Shown here: in pieces, positions 9,401 to 18,316 of the stretch
Layout: each line of letters starts with the position of its first letter
Numbering within the stretch: position 1 is the first letter of the stretch
Source: DASWDH01 sp035318505
GTDB lineage: Bacteria; Myxococcota_A; Polyangia; Polyangiales; Polyangiaceae
NCBI GenBank assembly: GCA_035318505.1
Contig: DATHEQ010000282.1
Location: 1-64,000, forward strand
Length of the DNA stretch: 64,000 bases
Reading direction: 5' to 3'
The notes under the pieces: generated by a model
Database searches by the model: none
Seen by the model: only the letters and a program-made list of their open reading frames with translations
What the model was told of the DNA's origin: nothing
Made by a program: the position numbers and the translations under genes

Positions 9401-10231
9401 CTAGACCGGAACTGCAAAGTCCCGCAGGGCGTCGTTGAGGGACACCTTGCGGTCGGTGGCTTCGCTGCGCTTTCCGATAATGAGAGCGCAGGGGATGGAA
9501 AACTCGCCGGCGGGGAACTTCTTCTGCCGCATCCCGGGAATGACGACGCTGCGCGCCGGAATGCGGCCCTTCGACTCGACGACGGTCGGGCCGGAGACGT
9601 CGAGAATGGCGGTGGAGGCCGTCAAAACGACACCGGCGCCGATCACCGCCTCGCGCTCGACGAGCAATCCCTCCACGACGACGGCGCGTGAGCCGACAAA
9701 AACGCCGTCTTCGAGAATGACGGGACGCGCGCCCGGGGGTTCGAGCACGCCGCCGATGCCGACCCCACCGGCCAGATGGCAATCGCGGCCGACCTGGGCG
9801 CAGCTCCCCACCGTGGCCCACGTGTCGACCATCGTTCCCGACCCGACATAGGCGCCGATGTTGACGAACCCCGGCATGACGATCACGCCCTTCTCGAGGA
9901 AGGCGCCGTAGCGCACGACACCTCCGGGCACGACGCGGACACCGGCTTGGTCGAGGTCCTTCTTGAGAGGGATCTTGTCGTGGAACTCGAAGGGGCCGGC
10001 CGCCGTCTTCTCCATCCCGCGCAGGGCGAAGTAAAGGAGGATGGCCTGCTTGACCCACGCGTGCGTCACCCACTCCCCTTCCGGGCGACGCTCGGCGACG
10101 CGAAGCTCCCCGCGGTCGAGAAGCGCGATAGCCTTCTCGATCGCCGCACGGTTTTCGGCGGCAGACATGCGGGAGCGATCTTCGTACGTCGCCTCGATCG
10201 AGGCGCGCAGCGACGGGTCGGCGGAGCTCAT
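9401..10231 (-). CDS. dapD: Tetrahydrodipicolinate N-succinyltransferase
   Basis: A 276-residue enzyme that transfers succinyl from succinyl-CoA to tetrahydrodipicolinate, the first step of the succinylase branch to meso-DAP and lysine. The N-terminal helical domain (about 1-100) contains WVTHAWVKQAILLYF. It is followed by a left-handed beta helix with hexapeptide repeats (GVIVMPGFVNIGAYVGSGTM, DTWATVGSCAQVGRD, GGVGIGGVLEP) and a C-terminal segment IPCALIIGKRS. Length is normal for the family. The ATG at 10231 follows a short purine-rich stretch. The substrate succinyl-CoA links it to sucCD a few genes upstream on the same strand. Confidence 0.95.
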   Translation of the reverse strand: MSSADPSLRASIEATYEDRSRMSAAENRAAIEKAIALLDRGELRVAERRPEGEWVTHAWVKQAILLYFALRGMEKTAAGPFEFHDKIPLKKDLDQAGVRVVPGGVVRYGAFLEKGVIVMPGFVNIGAYVGSGTMVDTWATVGSCAQVGRDCHLAGGVGIGGVLEPPGARPVILEDGVFVGSRAVVVEGLLVEREAVIGAGVVLTASTAILDVSGPTVVESKGRIPARSVVIPGMRQKKFPAGEFSIPCALIIGKRSEATDRKVSLNDALRDFAVPV

Positions 10232-10255
10232 GGGCCCCTGCCTAGCTCAGCGGCG

Positions 10256-11140
10256 CTACCGCGGCCAGCAGAGAGCGCCGCGATCGGCGTCGGCCACGAA
10301 CGTCCCCCCCGCTAGCCGGGCGGCCGTCTGCGCACAGACCAGGGTCGGGGCGACGATGAGGGGCGGCTCGAAGGTGTATTCCTCGGTACCGCGGGGCCCC
10401 CCGCGCGAGACGATGATCTGGACCGGCTCGTCCTGCATGCAGATGGCCTGCAGCGAAATCGGTTCCCCGGCAGCGCCGCGCACCATCGCAATTGCGATAG
10501 AGATGAGCGGCATCAGGATCTGGGGGCTGGCGCGAAAATCGCTGGCGTCCGTTTCGTACGACGCGAGGACCGTGATCGGGTTTCGCGGTGGACCCGGCCG
10601 GAAGGACGCCACGAATGTTTCGTGCACGACTTCTTGGATGGAGAGATCGGTATCGGATCGCTCCGTCGCGCGAATCAAAAGGTCGAGCAGCTGGCGGACG
10701 CTGTTGAGCTCCGCGCCTACCAGCACGATCGCATTCTCGAAAGCAAGGCGGCCTTTGGCGTCGACCGCCCCTCCTGATCGTTGGTCGAGGGCCGCGCGAA
10801 GCCTATCGACGACGCCGGGCATGAAGGCTTCGAGCTCGGTCGTCGCGCCCTCGACGGGCGCATTGGCCACGGCGCGCACCTGCTCGAGGATCTGGTCGAC
10901 CGAGAACGCCAGCGGATCGCATGATCCTTTGAGACCAGGGATGAGTTGCGCGATGGCCCGAGCGCCCACGCGAGGCGAACGCAGCAGGTGCTCGAGATTG
11001 CGCACAGAAGCGAGCGCATCGCACACCACGCCGCGCGCCTCGGCCAACGCCGCGACGCGCACGGATCCGTCCGCCGGCTGCCCCTGCGGCGCGATGTTAC
11101 CTCCCCCGTTCGGAGACCCGTCCGTCGCCAAATGATCCAT
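10256..11140 (-). CDS. Degenerate histidine-kinase-like protein of unknown function
   Basis: The start is placed at ATG 11140 because GGGGAGG lies 8 bases upstream; a GTG at 11173 is in frame but has no comparable ribosome site. The 294-residue protein is mostly helical to about residue 200 (EARGVVCDALASVRNLEHLL and similar). It then has a beta/alpha part with SPQILMPLISIAIAMV, where a histidine kinase would carry its N box. The Asn of the N box, the G1 DxGxG motif and a phospho-accepting His are not recognisable. It may be a kinase-like fold kept for protein binding, but that is judged by eye. It lies between ndk and dapD, 24 bp before dapD. Confidence 0.55.
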   Translation of the reverse strand: MDHLATDGSPNGGGNIAPQGQPADGSVRVAALAEARGVVCDALASVRNLEHLLRSPRVGARAIAQLIPGLKGSCDPLAFSVDQILEQVRAVANAPVEGATTELEAFMPGVVDRLRAALDQRSGGAVDAKGRLAFENAIVLVGAELNSVRQLLDLLIRATERSDTDLSIQEVVHETFVASFRPGPPRNPITVLASYETDASDFRASPQILMPLISIAIAMVRGAAGEPISLQAICMQDEPVQIIVSRGGPRGTEEYTFEPPLIVAPTLVCAQTAARLAGGTFVADADRGALCWPR

Positions 11141-11177
11141 TAGCGCGCCTCCCCGCACGTCCCCCCGATCCACCTCA

Positions 11178-11606
11178 TCACACTAGCGGACCGACCTCGT
11201 ACCCTGCAAAGAAATACGAAACCTCGGCCTGCGCAGTCTCTGGGGAATCCGATCCATGTAGCGCGTTTTCGCCCACATCGGTTCCGTACAACTTACGGAG
11301 CGTACCGGGTGCGGCTTTGGCCGGATCGGTGGCGCCAATGACCTCTCGGTATTTCTGAATGGCGTTTTCACGCTCGAGCGCCATCACGACGATGGAACTG
11401 CGGCTCATGAATTTCGTGAGCTCGTCGAAAAAGGGGCGCTCGCGGTGCACGGCGTAAAAGCCGCGCGCTTCGTTCAGCGTGAGGTGGATGCGCTTCATGG
11501 CGCAAATCCGGAAACCTTCGCTTTCAAGGCGCTCGATGATCGACCCGATTTTACGCTTTTCGACGGCGTCGGGTTTGATGATGGATAAGGTGCGCTCCAG
11601 GGACAT
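11178..11606 (-). CDS. ndk: Nucleoside diphosphate kinase
   Basis: A 142-residue NDK, which balances NTP pools by moving phosphate through a His intermediate. The family start SLERTLSIIKPDAVEKRKIG fits ATG 11606; upstream in-frame codons add an unrelated tail and are not used. Other landmarks are GFYAVHRERPFFDEL and the nucleotide-binding RENAIQKYREVIGATDP. The active-site His is in ENALHGSDSPE, close to the C terminus. Length matches bacterial NDK exactly. It follows sucD after 137 bp, and a succinyl-CoA synthetase/ndk neighbourhood is common because both handle NTP/NDP exchange. Confidence 0.95.
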   Translation of the reverse strand: MSLERTLSIIKPDAVEKRKIGSIIERLESEGFRICAMKRIHLTLNEARGFYAVHRERPFFDELTKFMSRSSIVVMALERENAIQKYREVIGATDPAKAAPGTLRKLYGTDVGENALHGSDSPETAQAEVSYFFAGYEVGPLV

Positions 11607-11743
11607 GCGCGTGCTTCTACCACCAACCCCGTACACTTGGGAGTCGAAACGGGACACCGCGTCAATCCAAGCCATCGCACACGGCGATGACGCTCCGGTA
11701 GCCGGCGCCATAGAGCACCGACTGCAGGGTCAAAGTGCCGGCT

Positions 11744-12619
11744 TTAGGCCCGGAGCAGCGATTGCAGCGTCGTCCCCATGTCGGCAGGGGTCGGCGCCAC
11801 TTTGACGCCAGCGGCCTCGAGCGCGGCTCGCTTTTCCTTGGCCGTCCCTTTGCCGCCCGCGATGATCGCGCCGGCGTGACCCATGCGTTTACCGGGGGGG
11901 GCGGTCGCGCCGGCGATGAAGGCCGCGACCGGCTTTTTCATGCTGGCCTTGATGTACGCCGCGCCCCGCTCTTCCGCCTGGCCGCCGATTTCGCCGATCA
12001 TGATCACGCCCTGGGTGTCTGGGTCGGCATTGAACAACGTGAGCACGTCGACGAAATCGAGGCCCGACACCGGGTCGCCTCCAATACCAATACAGGTCGA
12101 TTGACCGATGCCGAGCGCCGTCAATTGACCGACGGCCTCGTAGGTCAGCGTCCCCGATCGGGAGACGACGCCAATGTGCCCCGGGCGATGAATGTGACCG
12201 GGCATGATTCCCATTTTGCAGGCACCCGGCGTGATGATGCCGGGGCAATTCGGACCGATGAGCCGGGTGGGGCGCCCTTGCAGCCAGCGGCGAACGCGCA
12301 CCATATCCATGACGGGGATGCCCTCGGTGATGCAGATAACGAGAGGACATCCCGCATCGGCGGCCTCGAGGATCGCGTCGGCTGCGCCGGGGGGCGGCAC
12401 GAAGATGAGCGATACGTCGGCGCCCGTCTTTTGGACCGCTTCCAAAACGGTGTCGAAAACGGGGACCTGCCCGTCGAACTTCTCGCCACCGCGACCGGGC
12501 GTCACTCCGGCGACGACCTGCGTGCCGTACTCGATGCATTGGCGCGTGTGAAACGATCCCGCGCCCCCCGTGATCCCCTGAACGACGACCCTCGAACTTC
12601 GATTGACCAGAATCGACAT
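11744..12619 (-). CDS. sucD: Succinyl-CoA synthetase alpha subunit
   Basis: A 291-residue alpha subunit of the TCA-cycle enzyme that interconverts succinyl-CoA and succinate with ATP or GTP formation. The N-terminal CoA-binding Rossmann domain begins SILVNRSSRVVVQGITGGAG. The segment RLIGPNCPGIITPG and the active-site His region GHAGAIIAGGKGTAKEK are typical, with the His near residue 245. It starts 3 bp after the sucC stop, so the subunits are made from one message. Length and motifs are normal. Confidence 0.96.
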   Translation of the reverse strand: MSILVNRSSRVVVQGITGGAGSFHTRQCIEYGTQVVAGVTPGRGGEKFDGQVPVFDTVLEAVQKTGADVSLIFVPPPGAADAILEAADAGCPLVICITEGIPVMDMVRVRRWLQGRPTRLIGPNCPGIITPGACKMGIMPGHIHRPGHIGVVSRSGTLTYEAVGQLTALGIGQSTCIGIGGDPVSGLDFVDVLTLFNADPDTQGVIMIGEIGGQAEERGAAYIKASMKKPVAAFIAGATAPPGKRMGHAGAIIAGGKGTAKEKRAALEAAGVKVAPTPADMGTTLQSLLRA

Positions 12620-12622
12620 GAC

Positions 12623-13807
12623 TTAGCCTCGCGCTCCGATCGCGGCGACGATCTTCTTGGCTCCATCCGCCATGGTAGAGGCGGCTTGAATGGCGAGCCC
12701 CGAGTCGCCCAGCATTTTGCGCCCTGCTTCGACGTTGGTGCCCTCGAGGCGAACGACGAGCGGCACCTTGAGCCCCAGCTGCTTGGTGGCGGCGATGATC
12801 CCCGCGGCGATGACGTCGCATTTCATGATGCCACCGAAGATGTTGACGAAGATCCCTTTGACCTTCGGGCTGCGCATGATCATGCCGAAGGCTTTGGCGA
12901 CCTGTTCTTGATTGGCGCCGCCGCCGACGTCGAGGAAGTTGGCGGGGTTGCCGCCGTACGTCTGGATGATGTCCATGGTGGCCATGGCGAGGCCCGCGCC
13001 GTTGACGAGACAGCCGATATCGCCTTCCAGGGAGACGTAGGAAAGGCCGGCTTCCTTGGCTTCGAGCTCGACCGGATCTTCTTCGTCGCGATCGCGCAGC
13101 TCGTTCCACTCACGGTGACGGAAGTCGGCGTTGTCGTCGAAGTTGATCTTCCCGTCGAGCGCGACGACCTCGCCTTGTTTGGTGACGACGAGCGGGTTGA
13201 TCTCGCAAAGCGAGCAGTCCTCGGCGATGAACAGATCGTAGAGGCCGGCCACGAGCTTCACGAATTTGGCGATCTGCTCCTTGCTGAGACCGAGCCAAAA
13301 TCCGAGACCGCGCGCCTGGTAGGGCGCGAGTCCGATGACAGGGTCGATCTCGACATGGTGGAGTTTTTCGGGCGCGTCGTGCGCGACTTGCTCGATGTCC
13401 ATGCCGCCCTCGCGCGAGGCGATGACCGCCACCCGGCGCGCATCGCGATCGAGCACGAACGCAAGATAGAGTTCGCGCGCGATATCGAGCCCCTGCTCGA
13501 TGTAGAGACGCCGCACCAATTGTCCCCCCGGACCGGTCTGATGCGTGACCAGCGGGCGCCCGAGCATCTTGTCGGCGAGATCGCGCGCCTCGGCGGGACC
13601 ATTCTTGGCGAGCTTGACGCCGCCCCCTTTGCCGCGCCCGCCCGCGTGAATTTGAGCTTTGACGACCACGACCGGGATGCCCGTCTCGTCGATGAGCTTC
13701 TTGGCGGCGACCTCGGCATCGGCCGCGCTATTCACCGGGTAACCCTTGGGAACGGGGACGCCATAGCGGGCGAAAATCTGCTTGGCCTGGTACTCGTGAA
13801 TTTTCAT
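12623..13807 (-). CDS. sucC: Succinyl-CoA synthetase beta subunit
   Basis: A 394-residue beta subunit. ATG 13807 gives the conserved start MKIHEYQAKQIFARYGVPVP and has GAAGGGA upstream; longer in-frame extensions lack family sequence. An ATP-grasp domain fills the N-terminal half (VVVKAQIHAGGRGKGGGVKL). The C-terminal CoA-ligase domain has VNIFGGIMKCDVIAAGII. It forms the enzyme with SucD, encoded 3 bp downstream. The 119 bp upstream, to the end of the GGDEF gene, probably holds the promoter, but no clear -35/-10 pair was identified. Confidence 0.96.
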   Translation of the reverse strand: MKIHEYQAKQIFARYGVPVPKGYPVNSAADAEVAAKKLIDETGIPVVVVKAQIHAGGRGKGGGVKLAKNGPAEARDLADKMLGRPLVTHQTGPGGQLVRRLYIEQGLDIARELYLAFVLDRDARRVAVIASREGGMDIEQVAHDAPEKLHHVEIDPVIGLAPYQARGLGFWLGLSKEQIAKFVKLVAGLYDLFIAEDCSLCEINPLVVTKQGEVVALDGKINFDDNADFRHREWNELRDRDEEDPVELEAKEAGLSYVSLEGDIGCLVNGAGLAMATMDIIQTYGGNPANFLDVGGGANQEQVAKAFGMIMRSPKVKGIFVNIFGGIMKCDVIAAGIIAATKQLGLKVPLVVRLEGTNVEAGRKMLGDSGLAIQAASTMADGAKKIVAAIGARG

Positions 13808-13926
13808 GGGGTCCCTTCGAGGAGGGCCCGACCCTAGCACAAACGCTGCGGCGGATGCTTCCTCGCCGGCGGCGCGCCAACGTGGGCGCGCGCGAGCCAT
13901 TGGCTCGCTCGTGGAGCTCATCGCGC

Positions 13927-15534
13927 TCAGCACAGACGACGCGATGACGTGGGTTCGGGGATGACGACCGGTTGCGGGGGAGGATGGCTCGTGACGACGC
14001 GGTTTCGCCCATCGCGTTTGGCCTGGTAGAGCGCCTCGTCGGCGACGTTCAACATCGAGTCGAGCGTTTCACCAGAATGTCGCTCGACCACACCGGCGCT
14101 GATGGTCACCGGTGGCACCCCGTCCTTCGAGGTCATCGGTTCGGCGACTCGGGTAAGAAGCCTCTCCGCGACGCGCTCCGCTTCGACGAGACCGGTCTCT
14201 ACGAAGAGCACCACGAACTCCTCACCGCCGAAACGGCCGAGAACGTCGGTCTTGCGGAGAGCGCTGCGACAGCGATCGGCGATGGTGCGCAGCACGCGAT
14301 CGCCGGCGGCGTGGCCATAGTGGTCATTGACGTTCTTGAAGTGATCGACATCGATCATGGCGATGGAGAGTCGATTGCCATAACGATCGGCGCGCTCGAG
14401 CTCCTTGGCGGCGATCTCCATGAAGTGGCGTCGATTGACGCAATCGGTGAGCGAGTCGCGCGTGGCAAGCTCGCGCAGTTGCTCTTCCACCGCTTTTTGC
14501 GCGCTGATGTCGAGCGCCGATACGACGATGGCCGGTTCGCCATTGAAGAGCAGACGCTGAGCCGAGATGAGCGCCGGAAAAACGCGGCCGGTAGCGGTCT
14601 GCAGCACGGCCTCGAAGTTATCGACGTGACCCTCGCTCTCGACGCGCTCCAGAAGCCGGTCGCGCTCCTCTGGGCGGACGTAAAAATCGGTGGGCCGCTG
14701 GCCTACCATTTTGTCGGGGTCGATCTCGAAAAGCTCGGAGGTGCGCCGGTTGGCGAAGATCACCCGCTTTTCGGCGGCGCTCGTCAGTATGAGGCTGATC
14801 GGTGACACTTCGAAGAGCTTGCGCAGGTTGTCTTCGCTGTGCCGCACGCGCGCTTCGGCACGTTCGCGCTCTCTAGCCTCGCGCACCAGCCTCTCGTTGG
14901 CGCGCGTCAACTCGATGGTGCGCTCCCTTACTTGCCCTTCCAGCTCTTGCTTCGCGCGATTGCGCTCTGCCGCCTCCATGGCGAGCGCCACGAAATCGGC
15001 AATCGATCCGGCGACGAGCTCTTCCCACGGTAGCCAGGTGCGTCGTCCGCCGACGTGCTCGTGGCAGACGACGCCCACCATGTTCCCACGCACGAAGACG
15101 GGCGCATCGAGCATCGCCGAGATGCCGTGCCGGCGCAGATAGTTCTCGGTGAAGTCCACGGTGCGCGCATCGACGAACGCGTCCGCGACCGCGATGCTGC
15201 GCTCTTCGGCCAAGGCCTCGAAGTAGCGCCGATTGGAAGACGCGAGCAACGTGCCTCCGTCGCTATGGCGGTGGGGCGTGCGCTGGAAGAGGTTGGCGCA
15301 TTCGAGCGCGCCGCGATCTTCGCGGAAACGCCACACGCTGGCCCGTTCGACGCGGAGCACTTGCGACGCAATCTCGGTGACGAGCTGGAGCGCACCAGCC
15401 ACGTCACCGCGGCTCAGCGCCTCGGAATGCATCAGCGCGGCGAGCGCCTTTCGATGTGGATAGATCATGTCTTCCACCTGGCGGGTGGAAGGCGGCTCGT
15501 CGATTTCCGAGCGGGGCGCGGCGGGGCGGGTCAT
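13927..15534 (-). CDS. GAF-PAS diguanylate cyclase
   Basis: A 535-residue cytoplasmic sensor cyclase. The order is a GAF domain (about 40-200, including ERASVWRFREDRGALEC), a coiled coil (EGQVRERTIELTRANERLV), a PAS domain (about 235-355, LRKLFEVSPISLILTSAAEK) and a GGDEF domain (about 370-520). The active site reads GRFGGEEFVVLF. An RxxD inhibitory site (RKTD) stands five residues before GGEEF, so product inhibition by c-di-GMP is expected. No EAL domain or membrane segment is seen. It lies between a Ser/Thr kinase and sucC on one strand. The short-spaced GGGGGAG before ATG 15534 serves as ribosome site. Confidence 0.9.
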   Translation of the reverse strand: MTRPAAPRSEIDEPPSTRQVEDMIYPHRKALAALMHSEALSRGDVAGALQLVTEIASQVLRVERASVWRFREDRGALECANLFQRTPHRHSDGGTLLASSNRRYFEALAEERSIAVADAFVDARTVDFTENYLRRHGISAMLDAPVFVRGNMVGVVCHEHVGGRRTWLPWEELVAGSIADFVALAMEAAERNRAKQELEGQVRERTIELTRANERLVREARERERAEARVRHSEDNLRKLFEVSPISLILTSAAEKRVIFANRRTSELFEIDPDKMVGQRPTDFYVRPEERDRLLERVESEGHVDNFEAVLQTATGRVFPALISAQRLLFNGEPAIVVSALDISAQKAVEEQLRELATRDSLTDCVNRRHFMEIAAKELERADRYGNRLSIAMIDVDHFKNVNDHYGHAAGDRVLRTIADRCRSALRKTDVLGRFGGEEFVVLFVETGLVEAERVAERLLTRVAEPMTSKDGVPPVTISAGVVERHSGETLDSMLNVADEALYQAKRDGRNRVVTSHPPPQPVVIPEPTSSRRLC

Positions 15535-15587
15535 CGCTCCCCCCGCGCTTTCGAATCAAGCTCGATAGTCCGCGCGTGACTCATGCT

Positions 15588-17285
15588 TCAGCGATCCCTC
15601 CAGTCAATGCCGATAACGGAAAGCAGTCCCGCGCTGACTTTCCCCTGCGCCTCGGGCGACTTTAGGTCATCGGTCGCCAGCGCGCCTCCAGAATCGAGCG
15701 GCACATGCATCGACCACCACGCCTGCGCTTCTTCTGGCGTCCAGGTTACTCCTTCCGAGGCGAGACGGAGCTCGCGGGCGAAAGCTTCGGCGGAAGGGAA
15801 ACGATCCTCCGCCTTTTTTTCGAGACCGCGCAAAATCACCCGCTCCAAGCCTTCGGGAAGGGGGCGGCCGAGACGCTCCGACGGCGGGACCGGCACAGCA
15901 TGTAAATGCAAACCGCAAACTTCGACCACCGTCCGTGCCTCGAACACCGGCGCGCCCACCAACAGGAAATACCCCACGGCAGCCAGGGCATAAAGATCCG
16001 CTCGACTATCAACCGTATGAGGATTCACGATCGACTCGGGCGCCATGTAGAGCGGCGTACCGGTGAGCGTGTGGATGTCGCTGCGCGTCTTGTCGACACT
16101 GTCGAGCTCGCGCACGAGACCGAAATCGAGCAGTTTGGCGATATCGGAGCGCCCGATCTGACGGCACAGCATGATGTTGGCCGGCTTGACGTCGCGATGG
16201 ATGAGCCCGATGGCATGCGCTTCGGCGAGCGCACCTGCGACCTGAAGAAGGATGTGGCACGCGCGTGCGGGGGGCAGCGGCCCATTTCTTTTGACGAGCT
16301 CTTCGAGGTCGATGCCGTCGAGAAGCTCCATCGCGTAATAAAACACCCCCTCCGGCGTGCGACCGTAGTCGTAGATGGTGACGGTGTTGGGGTGGGTGAG
16401 ACGCGCCGTCAGGCGGACCTCGCGCTCGAAGCGCTGAATGGCACGTTCGCCGGCGCGCTCGCTCACCAAGAGCTTTACCGCGGTCGGGCGGCGGAGCAGC
16501 GCGTGACTCGCGCGATAGACGACGCCCATCCCGCCTTCGCCGAGCTTCTCCTCGAGCATGTATTGCCCGAGCTGCCGTGCCTCGCGCACGCGCTGGCGAA
16601 GACCGTAGATCACGCGCGTCGTCAAAGTGGCGACGACGATTTGCACGAGCCACCAAATCGCGGTGTAAAGCGTGACGCTGAGGCGCGTCTGATGAAAGCC
16701 GGCGCTCGTGACGACGGTCGTGTCACGGTGGACGATCCATGCGACGACGATGCTGGGAGCTGCCGCCACTGCGGTCACGACCAGCGTGCGCGCCGTCGTG
16801 CTCGGGATCAGCACGGCGCGCAGGATGCAGACGGTCAACGTCGCCAAGCTGGCGACGAGCTCCGGACGGCCGGCCGGGTCGGACATGCAAAAGAGAGCGC
16901 CGAACAGCGACGTCACGAGTACGCAAATGATCGGGTCCAGCCGCTCCAGCGCGGGACGGCTCAATCGCTGGTAACGAAAGAGCAGCGTCGCCGCGAGGAG
17001 GACGAGATTCGTCAACTGGTGCAGCTCGTTCGTCGGGTGGGTCAGATGCCCTTCCAACGTCGCGATGCCCGTGCTCACGGACGCGGCCGTCGCCAACACC
17101 GAAAAGCCGAAGCTCACCACGAACAAGCTGCGGAAGAAGAGCTCGAGCCGCTCCTGCAAAATGAGGTCGGCGTCTTCACTGCCCCCCTCGACGCTTGCCA
17201 GAGATCCGCGCCTGCCCGGGGCGGGCCCGTCGTCGGAATTTGCGCGCGAGATGCGCAGAGGCAAATACTTCGGCGTCTCTTGCAA
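15588..17285 (-). CDS. Membrane Ser/Thr protein kinase with N-terminal multi-helix domain
   Basis: TTG 17285 is taken as start because GAGGA lies 8-9 bases upstream and no ATG or GTG occurs before the first membrane helix; the open frame further upstream only shadows queA. The 565-residue product has about six N-terminal membrane helices (LFFRSLFVVSFGFSVLATAA to TAIWWLVQIVVATLTTRVIY). A complete kinase domain follows: LGEGGMGVVYR, VKLL Lys, HRDVKPANIML, DFG, and GTPLYMAPES. Most bacterial kinases of this family have the kinase first, so the order is reversed. It begins 11 bases after the queA stop, suggesting coupling. Predicted inner-membrane sensor kinase; substrate unknown. Confidence 0.85.
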   Translation of the reverse strand: MQETPKYLPLRISRANSDDGPAPGRRGSLASVEGGSEDADLILQERLELFFRSLFVVSFGFSVLATAASVSTGIATLEGHLTHPTNELHQLTNLVLLAATLLFRYQRLSRPALERLDPIICVLVTSLFGALFCMSDPAGRPELVASLATLTVCILRAVLIPSTTARTLVVTAVAAAPSIVVAWIVHRDTTVVTSAGFHQTRLSVTLYTAIWWLVQIVVATLTTRVIYGLRQRVREARQLGQYMLEEKLGEGGMGVVYRASHALLRRPTAVKLLVSERAGERAIQRFEREVRLTARLTHPNTVTIYDYGRTPEGVFYYAMELLDGIDLEELVKRNGPLPPARACHILLQVAGALAEAHAIGLIHRDVKPANIMLCRQIGRSDIAKLLDFGLVRELDSVDKTRSDIHTLTGTPLYMAPESIVNPHTVDSRADLYALAAVGYFLLVGAPVFEARTVVEVCGLHLHAVPVPPSERLGRPLPEGLERVILRGLEKKAEDRFPSAEAFARELRLASEGVTWTPEEAQAWWSMHVPLDSGGALATDDLKSPEAQGKVSAGLLSVIGIDWRDR

Positions 17286-17296
17286 TGGCGAAATCC

Positions 17297-18316
17297 TCAG
17301 CTGGAGAGGACCATCATCGTATCTCCGAATTCGTGTTGGAGGTACTCGGCGCGGTCCGCAGCCTCGAGCGCGCGCTCGAGCAATCCGCGCGCGGCGAATG
17401 CTTGGAGAAGCGCGTAATGTGTCGTGGTCGGCTCGTGCATGCCGGAGAGAATGCCGTTGACGACGCGGGGCCGAAACCCAGGGCCGATCACGAGGCGCGC
17501 TTCGCCCTCCCCGGCGACAAGCCGACCATGCTCGGCATGGCACGCCTCGAGCGCGCGTACGACGGTCGTCCCGGTCGCCACCACGCGCCCGCCGCCATCG
17601 ATGGTCCGCGCGATGGCGGTCAAGGTGGAGGGCGGAATGTCGTAGCGCTCCGGCAGAGGAAGACGTCGATCGAGCGCCGGCGATCCCGTCGATGAAATGC
17701 CGGCGGCGTGAGTCAAGTGCGCGGTCGCGACGCCGCGCGCGCGCAAGCGAAGCAAGATGTCCCATGTGAGGCAGTGCCCGGCGGAAGGCAGCTCCAGCGC
17801 CCAAGGCCTCGCCGCGAAACGATTCTGAAAGTCCGAGAGCGCCATCTCGCCTTCGAGGTAGGCGTACCGCACGGGGCGGCCGCGGCGATAGAGCGCGGAA
17901 AAGAGCGCCGCTCCACAGAGACGAAAGCGAATGGCGACCAGCCGCGGAAGCTCGGCATCGACCGCGATCACGGTGGCCCTGAGTCCATCGCCGAAGTCGA
18001 GCTCCTCGCCACAGTCGAGCGCGCGCGGGACGGCGCGGTTCTCGGTCGGCACGCGAAAATCACCGGCGCCGAGAAGGATCGCCGACCACTCCGCGTCGCT
18101 CGCTCCGCGACGAACCAAGCGAAGCTCGAGTGACTGTCCGACGACACACAGGGAGGCCGGCAGCGTCGCAGCATCGTTGACGACGAGCAGATCGCCCGGA
18201 CGAAGCAAATCCGGAAGATCGCCAGCCGAACGATGCGTGAAGCGGTCGTGCGCCGGATCGACGTATAGCAGCCGTTCGCTGCCCGGCTCGCGGCGGGGTC
18301 TCGTTGCGGATTTCAC
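17297..18316 (-). CDS. queA: S-adenosylmethionine:tRNA ribosyltransferase-isomerase
   Basis: A 339-residue QueA-like enzyme, which adds the epoxycyclopentanediol group from the AdoMet ribose to 7-aminomethyl-deazaguanine in tRNA (queuosine pathway). Recognisable stretches are RPGDLLVVNDAATLPASL near the N terminus, PSAGHCLTWDIL and GISSTGSPALDRRLPLPERY in the centre, and GMHEPTTTHYALLQAF and EFGDTMMVL at the end. The body is short for QueA and some central motifs are loose, so a QueA-like paralogue is possible. The GTG start at 18316 overlaps the stop of the upstream SDR gene by four bases (GTGA). No other queuosine genes are in the window. Confidence 0.82.
   Translation of the reverse strand: MKSATRPRREPGSERLLYVDPAHDRFTHRSAGDLPDLLRPGDLLVVNDAATLPASLCVVGQSLELRLVRRGASDAEWSAILLGAGDFRVPTENRAVPRALDCGEELDFGDGLRATVIAVDAELPRLVAIRFRLCGAALFSALYRRGRPVRYAYLEGEMALSDFQNRFAARPWALELPSAGHCLTWDILLRLRARGVATAHLTHAAGISSTGSPALDRRLPLPERYDIPPSTLTAIARTIDGGGRVVATGTTVVRALEACHAEHGRLVAGEGEARLVIGPGFRPRVVNGILSGMHEPTTTHYALLQAFAARGLLERALEAADRAEYLQHEFGDTMMVLSS

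Noticed and set aside
11735..13837. A 700-codon open frame on the plus strand opposite sucC and sucD
   Set aside because: It is exactly antisense to two certain genes, has no recognisable domain, and such mirror frames are expected in high-GC coding DNA.
17286..17804. An N-terminal extension of the membrane Ser/Thr kinase overlapping queA
   Set aside because: The extra residues are Arg-rich shadow sequence of queA, and a TTG with a ribosome site at 17285 gives a sensible start.
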